DNA from: Synergistales bacterium
GTDB lineage: Bacteria > Synergistota > Synergistia > Synergistales > Aminobacteriaceae
NCBI GenBank assembly: GCA_025997935.1
Contig: BNVG01000119.1
Span: 1-6,123, forward strand
Direction of reading: 5' to 3'
Length of the DNA stretch: 6,123 bases
The translations under genes and the position numbers were made by a program. How positions within the stretch are numbered: the stretch's first letter is position 1; every line of letters starts with the position of its first letter. This document shows positions 1 through 5,582 of the stretch, piece by piece. Under the pieces are notes generated by a model that did no database searches, was not told the origin of the DNA, and was given only the letters and a program-made list of their open reading frames with translations.

Positions 1-615
1 TATGCCAAAGTTGTCTTCTTCCGAACCTTTGCCGCCGCTGACTCCGGCCACACCAGCGCCGAGCGCCAACAAAAACGGCACCGTTATGGGGCCAGTGGTG
101 ACGGCTGAGGCGTCAAAGGCCACGGCCAGATAATCCGACGAAAAGACAGCTAAAGCAAACGTGAATATGTACATCACGATAAGCATGTAGGATAGCTTGA
201 AGCGGAAGAGGACGCGCATCATAGCTCCGACCAGAAACAGCCCCACTCCGCCGGCCACGCTGGCAAGCAAGATAAAGTTAGGAATGGACGGCACTTGTTT
301 GCTCATCACCTGTAAATCAGGCTCCGCAACAGTCACGATAAAACCAAAAACGAAACACCCGCCTATCAAAAGCGCCAGGTTTTTCGACTTCAGCAATGCC
401 GAGCCTATATGCACCCCCATGGGCATCATGGCCATCTCCGTGCCGAGCGAGAAAAGCGTAAGCCCTACGATGAGCGTCACCATGCCGAAACCCATCAAGG
501 CGATCGTCCCGAGCGGTACGGAGACTATGGTGAAGTGAATAAGCAAGATAACGCCGCCTATAGGCAAAACTGCCTGTAAAGACTCCTTGAGTTTTTCGAG
601 CAGGATTTTTTTCAA
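1..615 (-). CDS. DUF1538 family integral membrane protein (3' end cut by the window edge)
   Basis: I translated this frame by hand: 205 residues with no stop before the left edge. A TTG start at 615 is set by a strong AAGGAGG eight bases upstream; no ATG or GTG fits as well. The protein is very hydrophobic, with likely membrane segments near residues 13-34, 36-58, 80-97, 112-135, 137-155 and 170-190. Family hallmarks are TLFSLGTEM-MPMG (53-67), the acidic AEPDLQV (97-103), FDASAVTTGPITVPF (167-181) and GGKGSEEDNFG (194-204), which together match DUF1538 (PF07556). From memory, family members called UmpAB have been described as two-component Na+(K+)/H+ antiporters; I cannot verify that here, so transport is an inference. 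The gene lies 101 bases after an amidohydrolase gene on the same strand and is probably the last visible member of that operon. It could be a one-domain or a fused two-domain form; the missing C-terminus would decide. Confidence 0.85.
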   Translation of the reverse strand, partial: MKKILLEKLKESLQAVLPIGGVILLIHFTIVSVPLGTIALMGFGMVTLIVGLTLFSLGTEMAMMPMGVHIGSALLKSKNLALLIGGCFVFGFIVTVAEPDLQVMSKQVPSIPNFILLASVAGGVGLFLVGAMMRVLFRFKLSYMLIVMYIFTFALAVFSSDYLAVAFDASAVTTGPITVPFLLALGAGVAGVSGGKGSEEDNFGI

Positions 616-623
616 TATACGCG

Positions 624-630
624 CCTCCTT
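624..630 (-). promoter_or_regulatory. Ribosome binding site fixing the TTG start of the DUF1538 gene
   Basis: The minus strand reads AAGGAGG, then eight bases, then TTG at 615-613. This near-perfect Shine-Dalgarno match is why I accept a TTG start for a gene that has no ATG start in that frame nearby. Confidence 0.7.
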
Positions 631-643
631 ATAAGCGGACAAC

Positions 644-662
644 CGACGCGCTTTTTGCGTCG
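644..662. repeat. Small inverted repeat between the amidohydrolase and DUF1538 genes
   Basis: CGACGC (644-649) and GCGTCG (657-662) form a perfect 6-bp stem around a seven-base loop. On the minus strand it is not followed by a T-run, so it does not look like an intrinsic terminator. It lies 14 bases upstream of the DUF1538 ribosome binding site and could affect message stability or simply be chance. I give it no assigned function. Confidence 0.3.
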
Positions 663-716
663 TTAAGCAGATGACCAACGACCATAGGGAGTTGTGTCAG
701 TCGCTTAGGGTCTTCA

Positions 717-1574
717 TCAGCGTTTTTGCACATTCAATATCCGCGTTGCGTTGCCGCGCCGAAAAGACTCAAGCGTTTCGGAGCTAACGCCACTAAATGA
801 AAGCATTTTATCGTACCGCTCCGAGTCTAATATAGGGTAGTCCGTGCCAAACAAAAATTTACCGGCCAAGCCTCCCGCCTCTATCATCCTCAAGACATCG
901 GCGCCGTAAAGCCAAGGCAGAGCCGCGAGGTCGTACATGGCGTTTGACAGATACAACTTCATCTCCGGCATAAGTTCGTATAGCCAAAGCCCTCCGCCGA
1001 GGTGAGCGAATACTACCCGCGCATCGGGATGGTTCATACAGAAGGCGGCGGCTTCTCTGGGCCCTACGTTGCCCTTGCCGACGTAGTTGTGCCCAACCGG
1101 CTCAGCCGTGTGTATAAGCGCGAACATGCCGGTTTCCGAAATGGCTCCCGCAAACCTCCAGGTTTGAGAGATGTCCGCTATATCTATACCCTGCCCCTCC
1201 GGGAAAAGCTCGCCGACGCCGATAAGTCCGGCGTCGGCGCAACGCGTTATCTCCTCGTCAAAGCCGCGCGCCAAGGGCGGAACGGCGCATAAGCCGTCTA
1301 ATTTATCGGGGTGGCGCTTGACGCAGTCGATGATATAGTCGTTACAGACTCGGCAAAGCCCCAAGTCCCGAAAGGCAAAGCCGCCTACAACGGCGCGAAC
1401 GACATTGTCGCGCTCCATGCGCGGCAGAAGGTCTTCGAGCGTGGCCCATTTATGTACGTTGTTGCTTGCAAGCGCGGCGAAATAGGGCTCGTTTTCAGCT
1501 ATCTTGTCGTGCGCGCGTATAACGTCCGGCGGATAGAGGTGAATATGAAAATCTATCGACCCTCCACTATTCAA
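717..1574 (-). CDS. Amidohydrolase family 2 metal-dependent hydrolase or decarboxylase
   Basis: This 285-residue protein has the TIM-barrel layout of amidohydrolase-2 (PF04909), the superfamily branch that includes ACMSD-type decarboxylases and lactone/amide hydrolases. Visible metal-site motifs in order are DFHIH (H10, H12), GVGELFPEG (119-127, with E122), ALIHTAEP (H155), VFAHLGGG (H191) and LFGTDYP (D245). The exact reaction cannot be read from these. The start is TTG, overlapping the upstream cyclase stop by 8 nt, so the two are very probably translationally coupled. The Shine-Dalgarno is weak (GGTGG about ten bases upstream), and no better start exists nearby in frame. The conserved domain begins at residue 7, so the N-terminus is essentially minimal. 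The protein is probably cytoplasmic, as there is no signal peptide. Pairing with a cyclase-family hydrolase suggests consecutive steps in breaking down a cyclic amide or an aromatic amino-acid derivative; this is inference. Confidence 0.87.
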   Translation of the reverse strand: MNSGGSIDFHIHLYPPDVIRAHDKIAENEPYFAALASNNVHKWATLEDLLPRMERDNVVRAVVGGFAFRDLGLCRVCNDYIIDCVKRHPDKLDGLCAVPPLARGFDEEITRCADAGLIGVGELFPEGQGIDIADISQTWRFAGAISETGMFALIHTAEPVGHNYVGKGNVGPREAAAFCMNHPDARVVFAHLGGGLWLYELMPEMKLYLSNAMYDLAALPWLYGADVLRMIEAGGLAGKFLFGTDYPILDSERYDKMLSFSGVSSETLESFRRGNATRILNVQKR

Positions 1575-2241
1575 ACTCGTAAGCCACCACGCGCACGGGG
1601 CAACCGCTCGCGCCCAATAGTTTCAGGGGGAAGGCCGTTACTAAGCGCTTCTTGCCGTCCATGACTTCCTCGGGGTAGTTTATCTCCTCGATGATGACTA
1701 TGTCCTTTTTGAGCAGAGTAAGGTGACATGGGCAACCTTTTTCGGACGACCCCCAGCCGCCGAGGCTCAGTGTGTCAGTGCCCACGGCGCGCACTCCGGC
1801 TTCGACCAAAAGCGCGGCGCCCGAGCCGTCGAGATACGGCCACTGCTGAAGGTATTCCGCGTTAAAGCCGCGCTTGGCCCCCCAGCCGGTGTTCATCAAA
1901 AATATATCGCCCGGCTCCACCTTCGACATGAAAGGCTTCAGCATATCAGCGTCTATCGGGGAGTCGAGTTTCGCCTTGCCCCTAAGATCGGCGAAGAACG
2001 CCGGGCCCGCGAAATGGTCAAGGCTCAGCTGGTCTACCGGGCTTCCGTCGCTGTAAAAATGAAACGGCGCGTCAAGGTGGGTGCATGTGTGAGTATTGAA
2101 CGTGAGGGTCTCGGCGTTGTAGCCGTGCAGACACTGACGATACGTGACGTCGACGATGTTCGGAGCGTGGCTCGGCCAGCCGGGGCAGTTGTGATACAGA
2201 GTGTGGGTGAGGTCGTAATATTTAACCTTTTGTGGCGTCAT
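1567..2241 (-). CDS. Cyclase family protein (kynurenine formamidase / isatin hydrolase-like)
   Basis: This 224-residue protein belongs to the cyclase family (PF04199), metal-dependent hydrolases that open cyclic amides or cleave N-formylkynurenine. The N-terminal YYDLTHTLYHNCPGWP (8-23) and the metal-site segment HTCTHLDAPFH (51-61) are diagnostic; the usual form is HxGTHxDxPxH, and here the glycine is cysteine (C53). Later family segments are GDIFLMNTGW (111-120), GTDTLSL (154-160) and CPCHLTLL followed by an acidic EE (170-186). I chose ATG at 2241 because AAGGAG lies nine bases upstream; the reading frame could extend 13 codons to a TTG, but that part has no site and no homology. It is 80 bases downstream of the flavoprotein gene and overlaps the amidohydrolase by 8 nt. 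No signal peptide is seen, so it probably acts in the cytoplasm. A more exact activity such as KynB cannot be assigned, because this family is broad and there is no other tryptophan-catabolism gene in view. Confidence 0.88.
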   Translation of the reverse strand: MTPQKVKYYDLTHTLYHNCPGWPSHAPNIVDVTYRQCLHGYNAETLTFNTHTCTHLDAPFHFYSDGSPVDQLSLDHFAGPAFFADLRGKAKLDSPIDADMLKPFMSKVEPGDIFLMNTGWGAKRGFNAEYLQQWPYLDGSGAALLVEAGVRAVGTDTLSLGGWGSSEKGCPCHLTLLKKDIVIIEEINYPEEVMDGKKRLVTAFPLKLLGASGCPVRVVAYEFE

Positions 2242-2250
2242 AATAACGGT

Positions 2251-2256
2251 CTCCTT
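2251..2256 (-). promoter_or_regulatory. Ribosome binding site of the cyclase gene
   Basis: AAGGAG on the minus strand, nine bases before ATG at 2241. It decides in favour of this ATG over an upstream in-frame TTG at 2280. Confidence 0.65.
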
Positions 2257-2321
2257 TCGGTTTATAAAAAAGTTTTGCAAGAAAATTATCGGCTATGAGA
2301 AGATTTTGTGTCGAGCGTGAA

Positions 2322-2801
2322 TTATTGTTTTACCTTGGCCTTGCCGGTCATGGACTCGATGTCGAGGCGCGCGGCCCATACCGGCATTTTAATTTCGCGA
2401 AGGTCGATATGCGGGCCGTCGTATTGATCCATAAGGATGTTCAGAGCCTCGGTCTTTTCATCTATATCCTCTAATGTTTTTACGACGCCGAAGCCCGTCA
2501 CGCTCTTAAAGTACATACTAAAGGACTGCGCCGCGTCGCCCCTTATTACCTCCGCGTCTATGGTCACTTGAAAACAGGCTTTCTGATTGAGTGACAGTAT
2601 GTCTCGCTTCATCCCCTCGAGAGCGCCGTGAAAGTAGAGCTTCATGTCTTTGTAGCCGTAGCAGAGCGGAACGACGTACGGCCAGCCGTCATTGCCCGAC
2701 AAACCCAAGTGCAAAAAATTCGCGCTCAGCAGAACGTCCTCCATCCATTTTATATCCGTAACCTGTTTGTCCTTACGCCTCATCTCGCGCATTTGCCGCA
2801 T
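2322..2801 (-). CDS. PNPOx-like (NimA-type) flavin-binding family protein
   Basis: This 159-residue protein has the split-barrel fold of the pyridoxamine 5'-phosphate oxidase-like family that includes NimA nitroimidazole-resistance proteins. Support comes from the N-terminal MRRKDKQVTD (7-16), the barrel segment FLHLGLSGNDGWPYVVPL (29-46) followed by CYGYKDMKLYFHGALEGMK (47-65), the family's FMN-contact region, then ACFQV (75-79), the SVTGFGVV strand (100-107) and a C-terminal WAARLDIESMTGK (142-154). Members bind FMN or similar cofactors and many are orphan oxidoreductases, so the substrate is unknown. The frame opens at 2849, but upstream starts lie inside a terminator hairpin. ATG at 2801, with GGGGGG seven bases before it, is the best choice; ATGs at codons 4 and 7 are also possible. 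It stands 26 bases after the skp terminator, so it may be transcribed by read-through or from a promoter I cannot identify. Length is typical for the family. Confidence 0.83.
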   Translation of the reverse strand: MRQMREMRRKDKQVTDIKWMEDVLLSANFLHLGLSGNDGWPYVVPLCYGYKDMKLYFHGALEGMKRDILSLNQKACFQVTIDAEVIRGDAAQSFSMYFKSVTGFGVVKTLEDIDEKTEALNILMDQYDGPHIDLREIKMPVWAARLDIESMTGKAKVKQ

Positions 2802-2827
2802 TGACAATCCCCCCGAAAACAAATACC

Positions 2828-2857
2828 AAAAAGCCGCGCATAACCGCACGGCCTTTT
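2828..2857 (-). terminator. Intrinsic (rho-independent) terminator after skp/ompH
   Basis: On the minus strand the left arm AAAAGGCCGTGC and the right arm GCGCGGCTTTT form an 11-bp stem with one bulged G and one G-U pair, closed by a six-base loop. It is followed by a run of five T's. It lies 30 bases past the skp stop codon, the expected place. Because the left arm starts with A's, the element would also carry T's if read from the plus strand and may work in both directions. Confidence 0.7.
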
Positions 2858-2886
2858 AGCGAAAGCAGGATGGAAAAATCTGAGTC

Positions 2887-3318
2887 CTATTTAGTTTTGG
2901 CCAGCTTTATCTGCTGGATAACATCCTCCGTGATGTCCTGACCCCCAAAATAAACGGACGCCTTCTCAAGGACGAGAGTTATTTTTTTGTTTTTCGCCAC
3001 TACACGCACGGCCTCTTGGCAGTCTTTGAAGATAGGCTCCATCAGGCGCTGCTCGTCGCGCGCGAGTTCCATGCGCTTTGCCTGAACGAGCTGCGATTTC
3101 TTGGAGACGTCGGTCTCCTTGTCAGCGGCGGCCTTGGCCTCGCTTTCCTTTTGTCTTGCTATCTGCTGAAGCTCTTTTGTAGCGGCCTCAAAGCCCGGGT
3201 GCTTAGAGACAATTCCCTGAGAGTCAATAATTCCGATAGTGTCCGCAGCCTCCGCGACAACGCTCATGCAAAGCACGGCCAAAACGGCCAGCGCGCCAAA
3301 AACCAAAATTTTCTTCAT
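2887..3318 (-). CDS. OmpH/Skp family periplasmic chaperone
   Basis: This 143-residue protein fits the Skp/OmpH family (PF03938), trimeric periplasmic chaperones that carry unfolded outer-membrane proteins. It begins with a classic signal peptide: MKK, a hydrophobic stretch (4-21) and an AEA-A cleavage site near residues 22-25. The mature start TIGIIDSQGIVSKHPGF (27-43) is the family's first strand. A charged, coiled-coil-like helical region (about 45-105, rich in K, E, Q and A) forms the tentacle, and the closing ITLVLEKASVYFGGQDIT (113-130) completes the small beta-body, followed by VIQQI. It is slightly short for the family. ATG at 3318 has GGGAGG nine bases upstream. The gene is apparently a single transcription unit, with a possible promoter at 3385-3393 upstream and a terminator downstream, rather than sitting beside bamA and lpxD as in proteobacteria. 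Its presence implies an outer membrane. Confidence 0.88.
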   Translation of the reverse strand: MKKILVFGALAVLAVLCMSVVAEAADTIGIIDSQGIVSKHPGFEAATKELQQIARQKESEAKAAADKETDVSKKSQLVQAKRMELARDEQRLMEPIFKDCQEAVRVVAKNKKITLVLEKASVYFGGQDITEDVIQQIKLAKTK

Positions 3319-3384
3319 AAAACAACGCCTCCCAAAATCGAAAAAATAATAAAATCCTGAAATTCCAAAACGCTAACCCTTTAC

Positions 3385-3393
3385 ATTGTACCA
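3385..3393 (-). promoter_or_regulatory. Possible extended -10 promoter for skp/ompH
   Basis: The minus strand reads TGGTACAAT, a TGn plus TACAAT extended -10, about 67 bases before the skp start. No recognisable -35 is present at the right distance, as that stretch is the GC-rich palindrome. The TGn bases are the last bases of the palindrome's right arm, so hairpin and promoter share sequence. This is a pattern-based guess. Confidence 0.35.
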
Positions 3394-3423
3394 CAGGCAG
3401 GGGCGTGCCGCCTCTGCCTGTGG
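3391..3423. repeat. 33-nt near-perfect palindrome between manC and skp
   Basis: Two 15-base arms (3391-3405 and 3409-3423) are complementary at 14 of 15 positions, with a G-T pair at the exception, around a three-base loop. It lies 22 bases after the manC stop. As RNA from the minus strand it would fold into a very stable hairpin that could end or protect the manC message, but it is followed by TACAATGTAAA rather than a T-run, so it is not a standard intrinsic terminator. It could also be a dispersed REP-like element or a protein-binding site controlling skp. Confidence 0.7.
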
Positions 3424-3445
3424 CCCGTGTCCGCCGTTTTCCGTT

Positions 3446-4852
3446 TCACGCCCGCGCGAAGTCATCCTCAAGGCGGATGATGTCGTCCTCGCCGAGATAC
3501 TCGCCACTTTGCACCTCTATTATCTCGAGGTCTATCTTGCCTGGGTTTTCGAGGCGGTGCGTCGCGTTTTTCGGGATAAAAACGCTCTCGCCCTCATGGA
3601 TAAAGCTCTTTTTACCGTCTATGTCGACAAGCGCCGTGCCGCGAACAACGACCCAATGTTCGAGGCGGTGACAGTGATACTGCATACTGAGCCGCTTACC
3701 CGGCGTGATGATTATGCGCTTGATTTTGAAGCGATCCTCTTCGCAAATTATCTTATAAAGCCCCCAGGGGCGGGCGTTTTCCGGGGCCTGCGCCACCTCT
3801 TTGCGCCCTTCCTCTTTTAGTTTTTCGACCACCGCGCGCACGTTTTGAGATGAGCCGCGCTTTGTGATAAAGAGCGCGTCGGGCGAGTCGACGACAATAA
3901 GTCCCTCCACGTCCGATATGGCCGTCAGGCGGCTTGAGCTTTCCACAAAACAATCCGAGACGCCAAGAGACATAACGTCGCCCAAAAACGCGTTGCCCCG
4001 CTCGTCCTTGTCCAAAATGTCGCGGAGCGAATCCCAAGAGCCCACGTCAGACCAGCCGGCGTCAAGCTCCACCACCGCCACTCGAATGGCGTTCTCCATC
4101 ACGGCGTAGTCGAACGAGACGGACGGCATAGACTCGAAACCGGCAAAGAAGCTGTCGTATCCGCTCTCCATCGCCGCGAAAAGAGGCGGGGATGTTTTTT
4201 CGAGTTCGCGTCGAAGCGCGCGAAGCGTAAATACAAAAAGTCCGCTGTTCCAAAAATACTCCCCGCTTTTTATATATTCCTCGGCTTTCGCCCTGTCGGG
4301 TTTTTCGACAAATTGTTCGACTTCAAAAGCGACCGCCTCTCCAAGCCGTGTACGCGCGCGCTTTATGTATCCGTACCCCGTTTCCGGGTGAACGGGCGTT
4401 ATTCCGAGCGTGACCACGTAGCCCAAAGAGGCCGCGACTACAGCCTGTGTAAGCGCGTCTTTGAAAGCGTTCACGTCTTTTACAAGATGGTCGCTCGGCG
4501 TGACGATGACAAAGTCGCCGGGTTTCGCGCCGTCTCTGAGTAGACGTGAGCAGGCCAGAAGAATAGCCGGCGCGGTGTTGCGCGCGCAGGGCTCCTCTAT
4601 AAGAAAATCGTCCAAAACGCCGACTGCCTCGCGCGCCTGATAGTTGACCAAGGACTTCCAATTGACACCAGCGACGGCGCGGATGTTCTCTTTTGGCATC
4701 ACGGACAGCAGGCGCGTTATAGTATCCTGTAACATCGTGTTTTTTCCGGCGAGTGACAAAAACTGCTTGGGCAGTTCCGCGCGGCTTTTGGGCCAAAGAC
4801 GCGTACCGCTCCCTCCGGCCAAGATCACTCCGTATATATTGTGTTCAGGCAT
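3446..4852 (-). CDS. manC: Mannose-1-phosphate guanylyltransferase / mannose-6-phosphate isomerase (bifunctional type II)
   Basis: This 468-residue enzyme makes GDP-mannose from mannose-1-phosphate and GTP and carries a C-terminal cupin for fructose-6-P/mannose-6-P interconversion; GDP-mannose feeds capsule, O-antigen or other glycans. The N-terminal nucleotidyltransferase shows LAGGSGTRLWPKSR (11-24), EPCARNTAPA (87-96), TPSDH (118-122), ETGYGYI (157-163), VEKP (182-185), WNSGLF (201-206), FDYAVMEN (247-254) and GWSDVGSWDSL (266-276). The linker RPWG (361-364) leads to the isomerase cupin, with PGKRLSMQYHCHRLEHW (384-400) and a later histidine at 432; H393, H395, E398 or H399 and H432 are plausible metal ligands. 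Full length for the family. The start at 4852 is preferred because a GGTG site lies upstream and the domain begins at once; ATG at 4864 adds four residues without a ribosome site. It overlaps the GIY-YIG gene by 8 nt, so translation is probably coupled. Cytoplasmic. No pathway partner genes are in view. Confidence 0.93.
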   Translation of the reverse strand: MPEHNIYGVILAGGSGTRLWPKSRAELPKQFLSLAGKNTMLQDTITRLLSVMPKENIRAVAGVNWKSLVNYQAREAVGVLDDFLIEEPCARNTAPAILLACSRLLRDGAKPGDFVIVTPSDHLVKDVNAFKDALTQAVVAASLGYVVTLGITPVHPETGYGYIKRARTRLGEAVAFEVEQFVEKPDRAKAEEYIKSGEYFWNSGLFVFTLRALRRELEKTSPPLFAAMESGYDSFFAGFESMPSVSFDYAVMENAIRVAVVELDAGWSDVGSWDSLRDILDKDERGNAFLGDVMSLGVSDCFVESSSRLTAISDVEGLIVVDSPDALFITKRGSSQNVRAVVEKLKEEGRKEVAQAPENARPWGLYKIICEEDRFKIKRIIITPGKRLSMQYHCHRLEHWVVVRGTALVDIDGKKSFIHEGESVFIPKNATHRLENPGKIDLEIIEVQSGEYLGEDDIIRLEDDFARA

Positions 4853-5096
4853 TTTTTGCACCATCCGTCAAATTTAGCTTAGCAAGGCGAGGCATTTTTT
4901 TGATGGCGGCCTCCCGCCTCATGGCGTCGCTTTTAGATGAAAATTCCTCGCTGTACGCAAGCGTCACGGGTCGTCGGCTATACGTGTATTTAGCGCCCTT
5001 TCCGTCGTTGTGCGCGCGGATTCTTTTTTCGAGGTCGTCCGTCCACCCGGCGTAAAGCGTACCGTCGCGGCATCGCGCTATGTAAACGTATGGCAT
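4845..5096 (-). CDS. Small GIY-YIG domain protein (YhbQ/UPF0213 type)
   Basis: This 83-residue protein is a stand-alone GIY-YIG nuclease domain of the YhbQ/UPF0213 type. MPYVYIARCRDGTLYAGWT (1-19) supplies the two strand motifs in variant form, YVYI for GIY and YAG for YIG. DLEKRIRAHN (21-30) carries the likely catalytic R25 with H29 and N30. The segment GKGAKYTYSRRPVTLAYSE (32-50) is typical of the subfamily, and the REAAIKK block (61-67) holds the metal-binding E62. Length matches family members of 80-100 residues. The cellular role of this subfamily is poorly defined; DNA processing or repair is the usual assumption. The start ATG at 5096 shares one base with the pgsA stop (TAATG), with a modest GGGGA four bases upstream, so translation is likely coupled to pgsA. 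It ends inside manC by 8 nt. The reading frame runs further upstream within pgsA but shows no homology there. Confidence 0.87.
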   Translation of the reverse strand: MPYVYIARCRDGTLYAGWTDDLEKRIRAHNDGKGAKYTYSRRPVTLAYSEEFSSKSDAMRREAAIKKMPRLAKLNLTDGAKNA

Positions 5097-5569
5097 TATT
5101 TCCCCACTAAAAGCACAGCGCCGTCCATCAGGTACTCCATGCCCGACCACACCGTCATGAACATCGCCGCCCACATCAGCGCCATGCCGCCCGGCAAATT
5201 CAGTATAAGGAACGAGAGAGCCACTATCTGCAGGGCGGTTTTGATCTTGCCGCCGCGCGACGCCGAGATTATCACGCCCTCAGAGGCGGCTACGAGCCTG
5301 AGGCCTGTCACGACAGATTCTCTCGTGGTGATGATAAACACTATCCAGGACGGTATTCTGTGTAGCTCCACCAAGGCCAGCATGGCGGCTATCACCAACA
5401 CTTTGTCGGCCAAGGGGTCTATAAATTTGCCAAGCGTCGTCACCATCTTTTGTTTACGCGCGATGTAGCCGTCAAGCGAGTCAGTAAGGGCCGCCGCGAT
5501 AAAGACGCCCCCGGCCAAAAGGTCTCCCCACGTTGTTTCGCTGTATCCGAGGGCGTAGAAAAACGGGAC
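5096..5569 (-). CDS. pgsA: CDP-diacylglycerol-glycerol-3-phosphate 3-phosphatidyltransferase, N-terminus missing at a junction
   Basis: PgsA is a membrane enzyme of the CDP-alcohol phosphatidyltransferase family (PF01066) that makes phosphatidylglycerophosphate from CDP-diacylglycerol and glycerol-3-phosphate. The diagnostic D-G-x2-A-R-x8-G-x3-D-x3-D motif is intact (DGYIAR, then G, D and D), preceded by LLAGGVFIAAALTDSL and followed by ADKVLVIAAML, an IITTRES segment, a GGKIKTALQ segment and hydrophobic C-terminal helices. Homologous sequence can be followed back past the first in-frame start (TTG, 5518) through WGDL, GYSETT and VPFFYAL to 5569. It then fails, and an in-frame TGA follows at 5588-5590. 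By comparison with E. coli PgsA, about 16 N-terminal residues, including the start and part of the first membrane helix, are absent. A GGGAG five bases before the TTG is probably chance, since homology continues upstream. The stop overlaps the GIY-YIG start by one base. If the join is an artefact, the true gene is complete elsewhere; if real, this copy is likely broken. Confidence 0.87.
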   Translation of the reverse strand, partial: VPFFYALGYSETTWGDLLAGGVFIAAALTDSLDGYIARKQKMVTTLGKFIDPLADKVLVIAAMLALVELHRIPSWIVFIITTRESVVTGLRLVAASEGVIISASRGGKIKTALQIVALSFLILNLPGGMALMWAAMFMTVWSGMEYLMDGAVLLVGK

Positions 5570-5582
5570 GGCGCCGGATATG
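5567..5582. other. Head-to-head junction between truncated pgsA and truncated alpha-carbonic anhydrase
   Basis: Minus-strand PgsA homology ends at the codon for the V of VPFF (5567-5569). Plus-strand carbonic anhydrase homology begins at the Met of MELHFVH (5580). The roughly ten bases between them include GGCGCC and belong clearly to neither gene. Both genes lose their 5' ends here, with no promoter, start site or spacer between them. That fits a chimeric join or a rearrangement breakpoint, not a normal divergent gene pair. Confidence 0.75.

Noticed and set aside
197..538. Plus-strand open frame of 113 residues
   Set aside because: It lies antisense to the DUF1538 gene, which has clear family motifs; the plus-strand product is Pro/Ser/Thr/Lys-rich, has no ribosome site and resembles nothing.
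2261..2266. TATAAA on the minus strand as a -10 box for the cyclase gene
   Set aside because: Transcription would begin within the AAGGAG ribosome site (2251-2256) and there is no -35 at the proper distance.
1723..2298. Plus-strand open frame of 191 residues
   Set aside because: It is antisense to the cyclase gene, whose metal-site motifs and ribosome site identify the real coding strand.
3386..3820. Plus-strand open frame of 144 residues at the 3' end of manC
   Set aside because: It is the antisense shadow of the ManC cupin domain and it runs through the palindrome.
5567..5582. Natural divergent promoter between pgsA and the carbonic anhydrase
   Set aside because: About ten bases separate two gene bodies that both continue mid-domain; there is no room for promoters, leaders or start codons.
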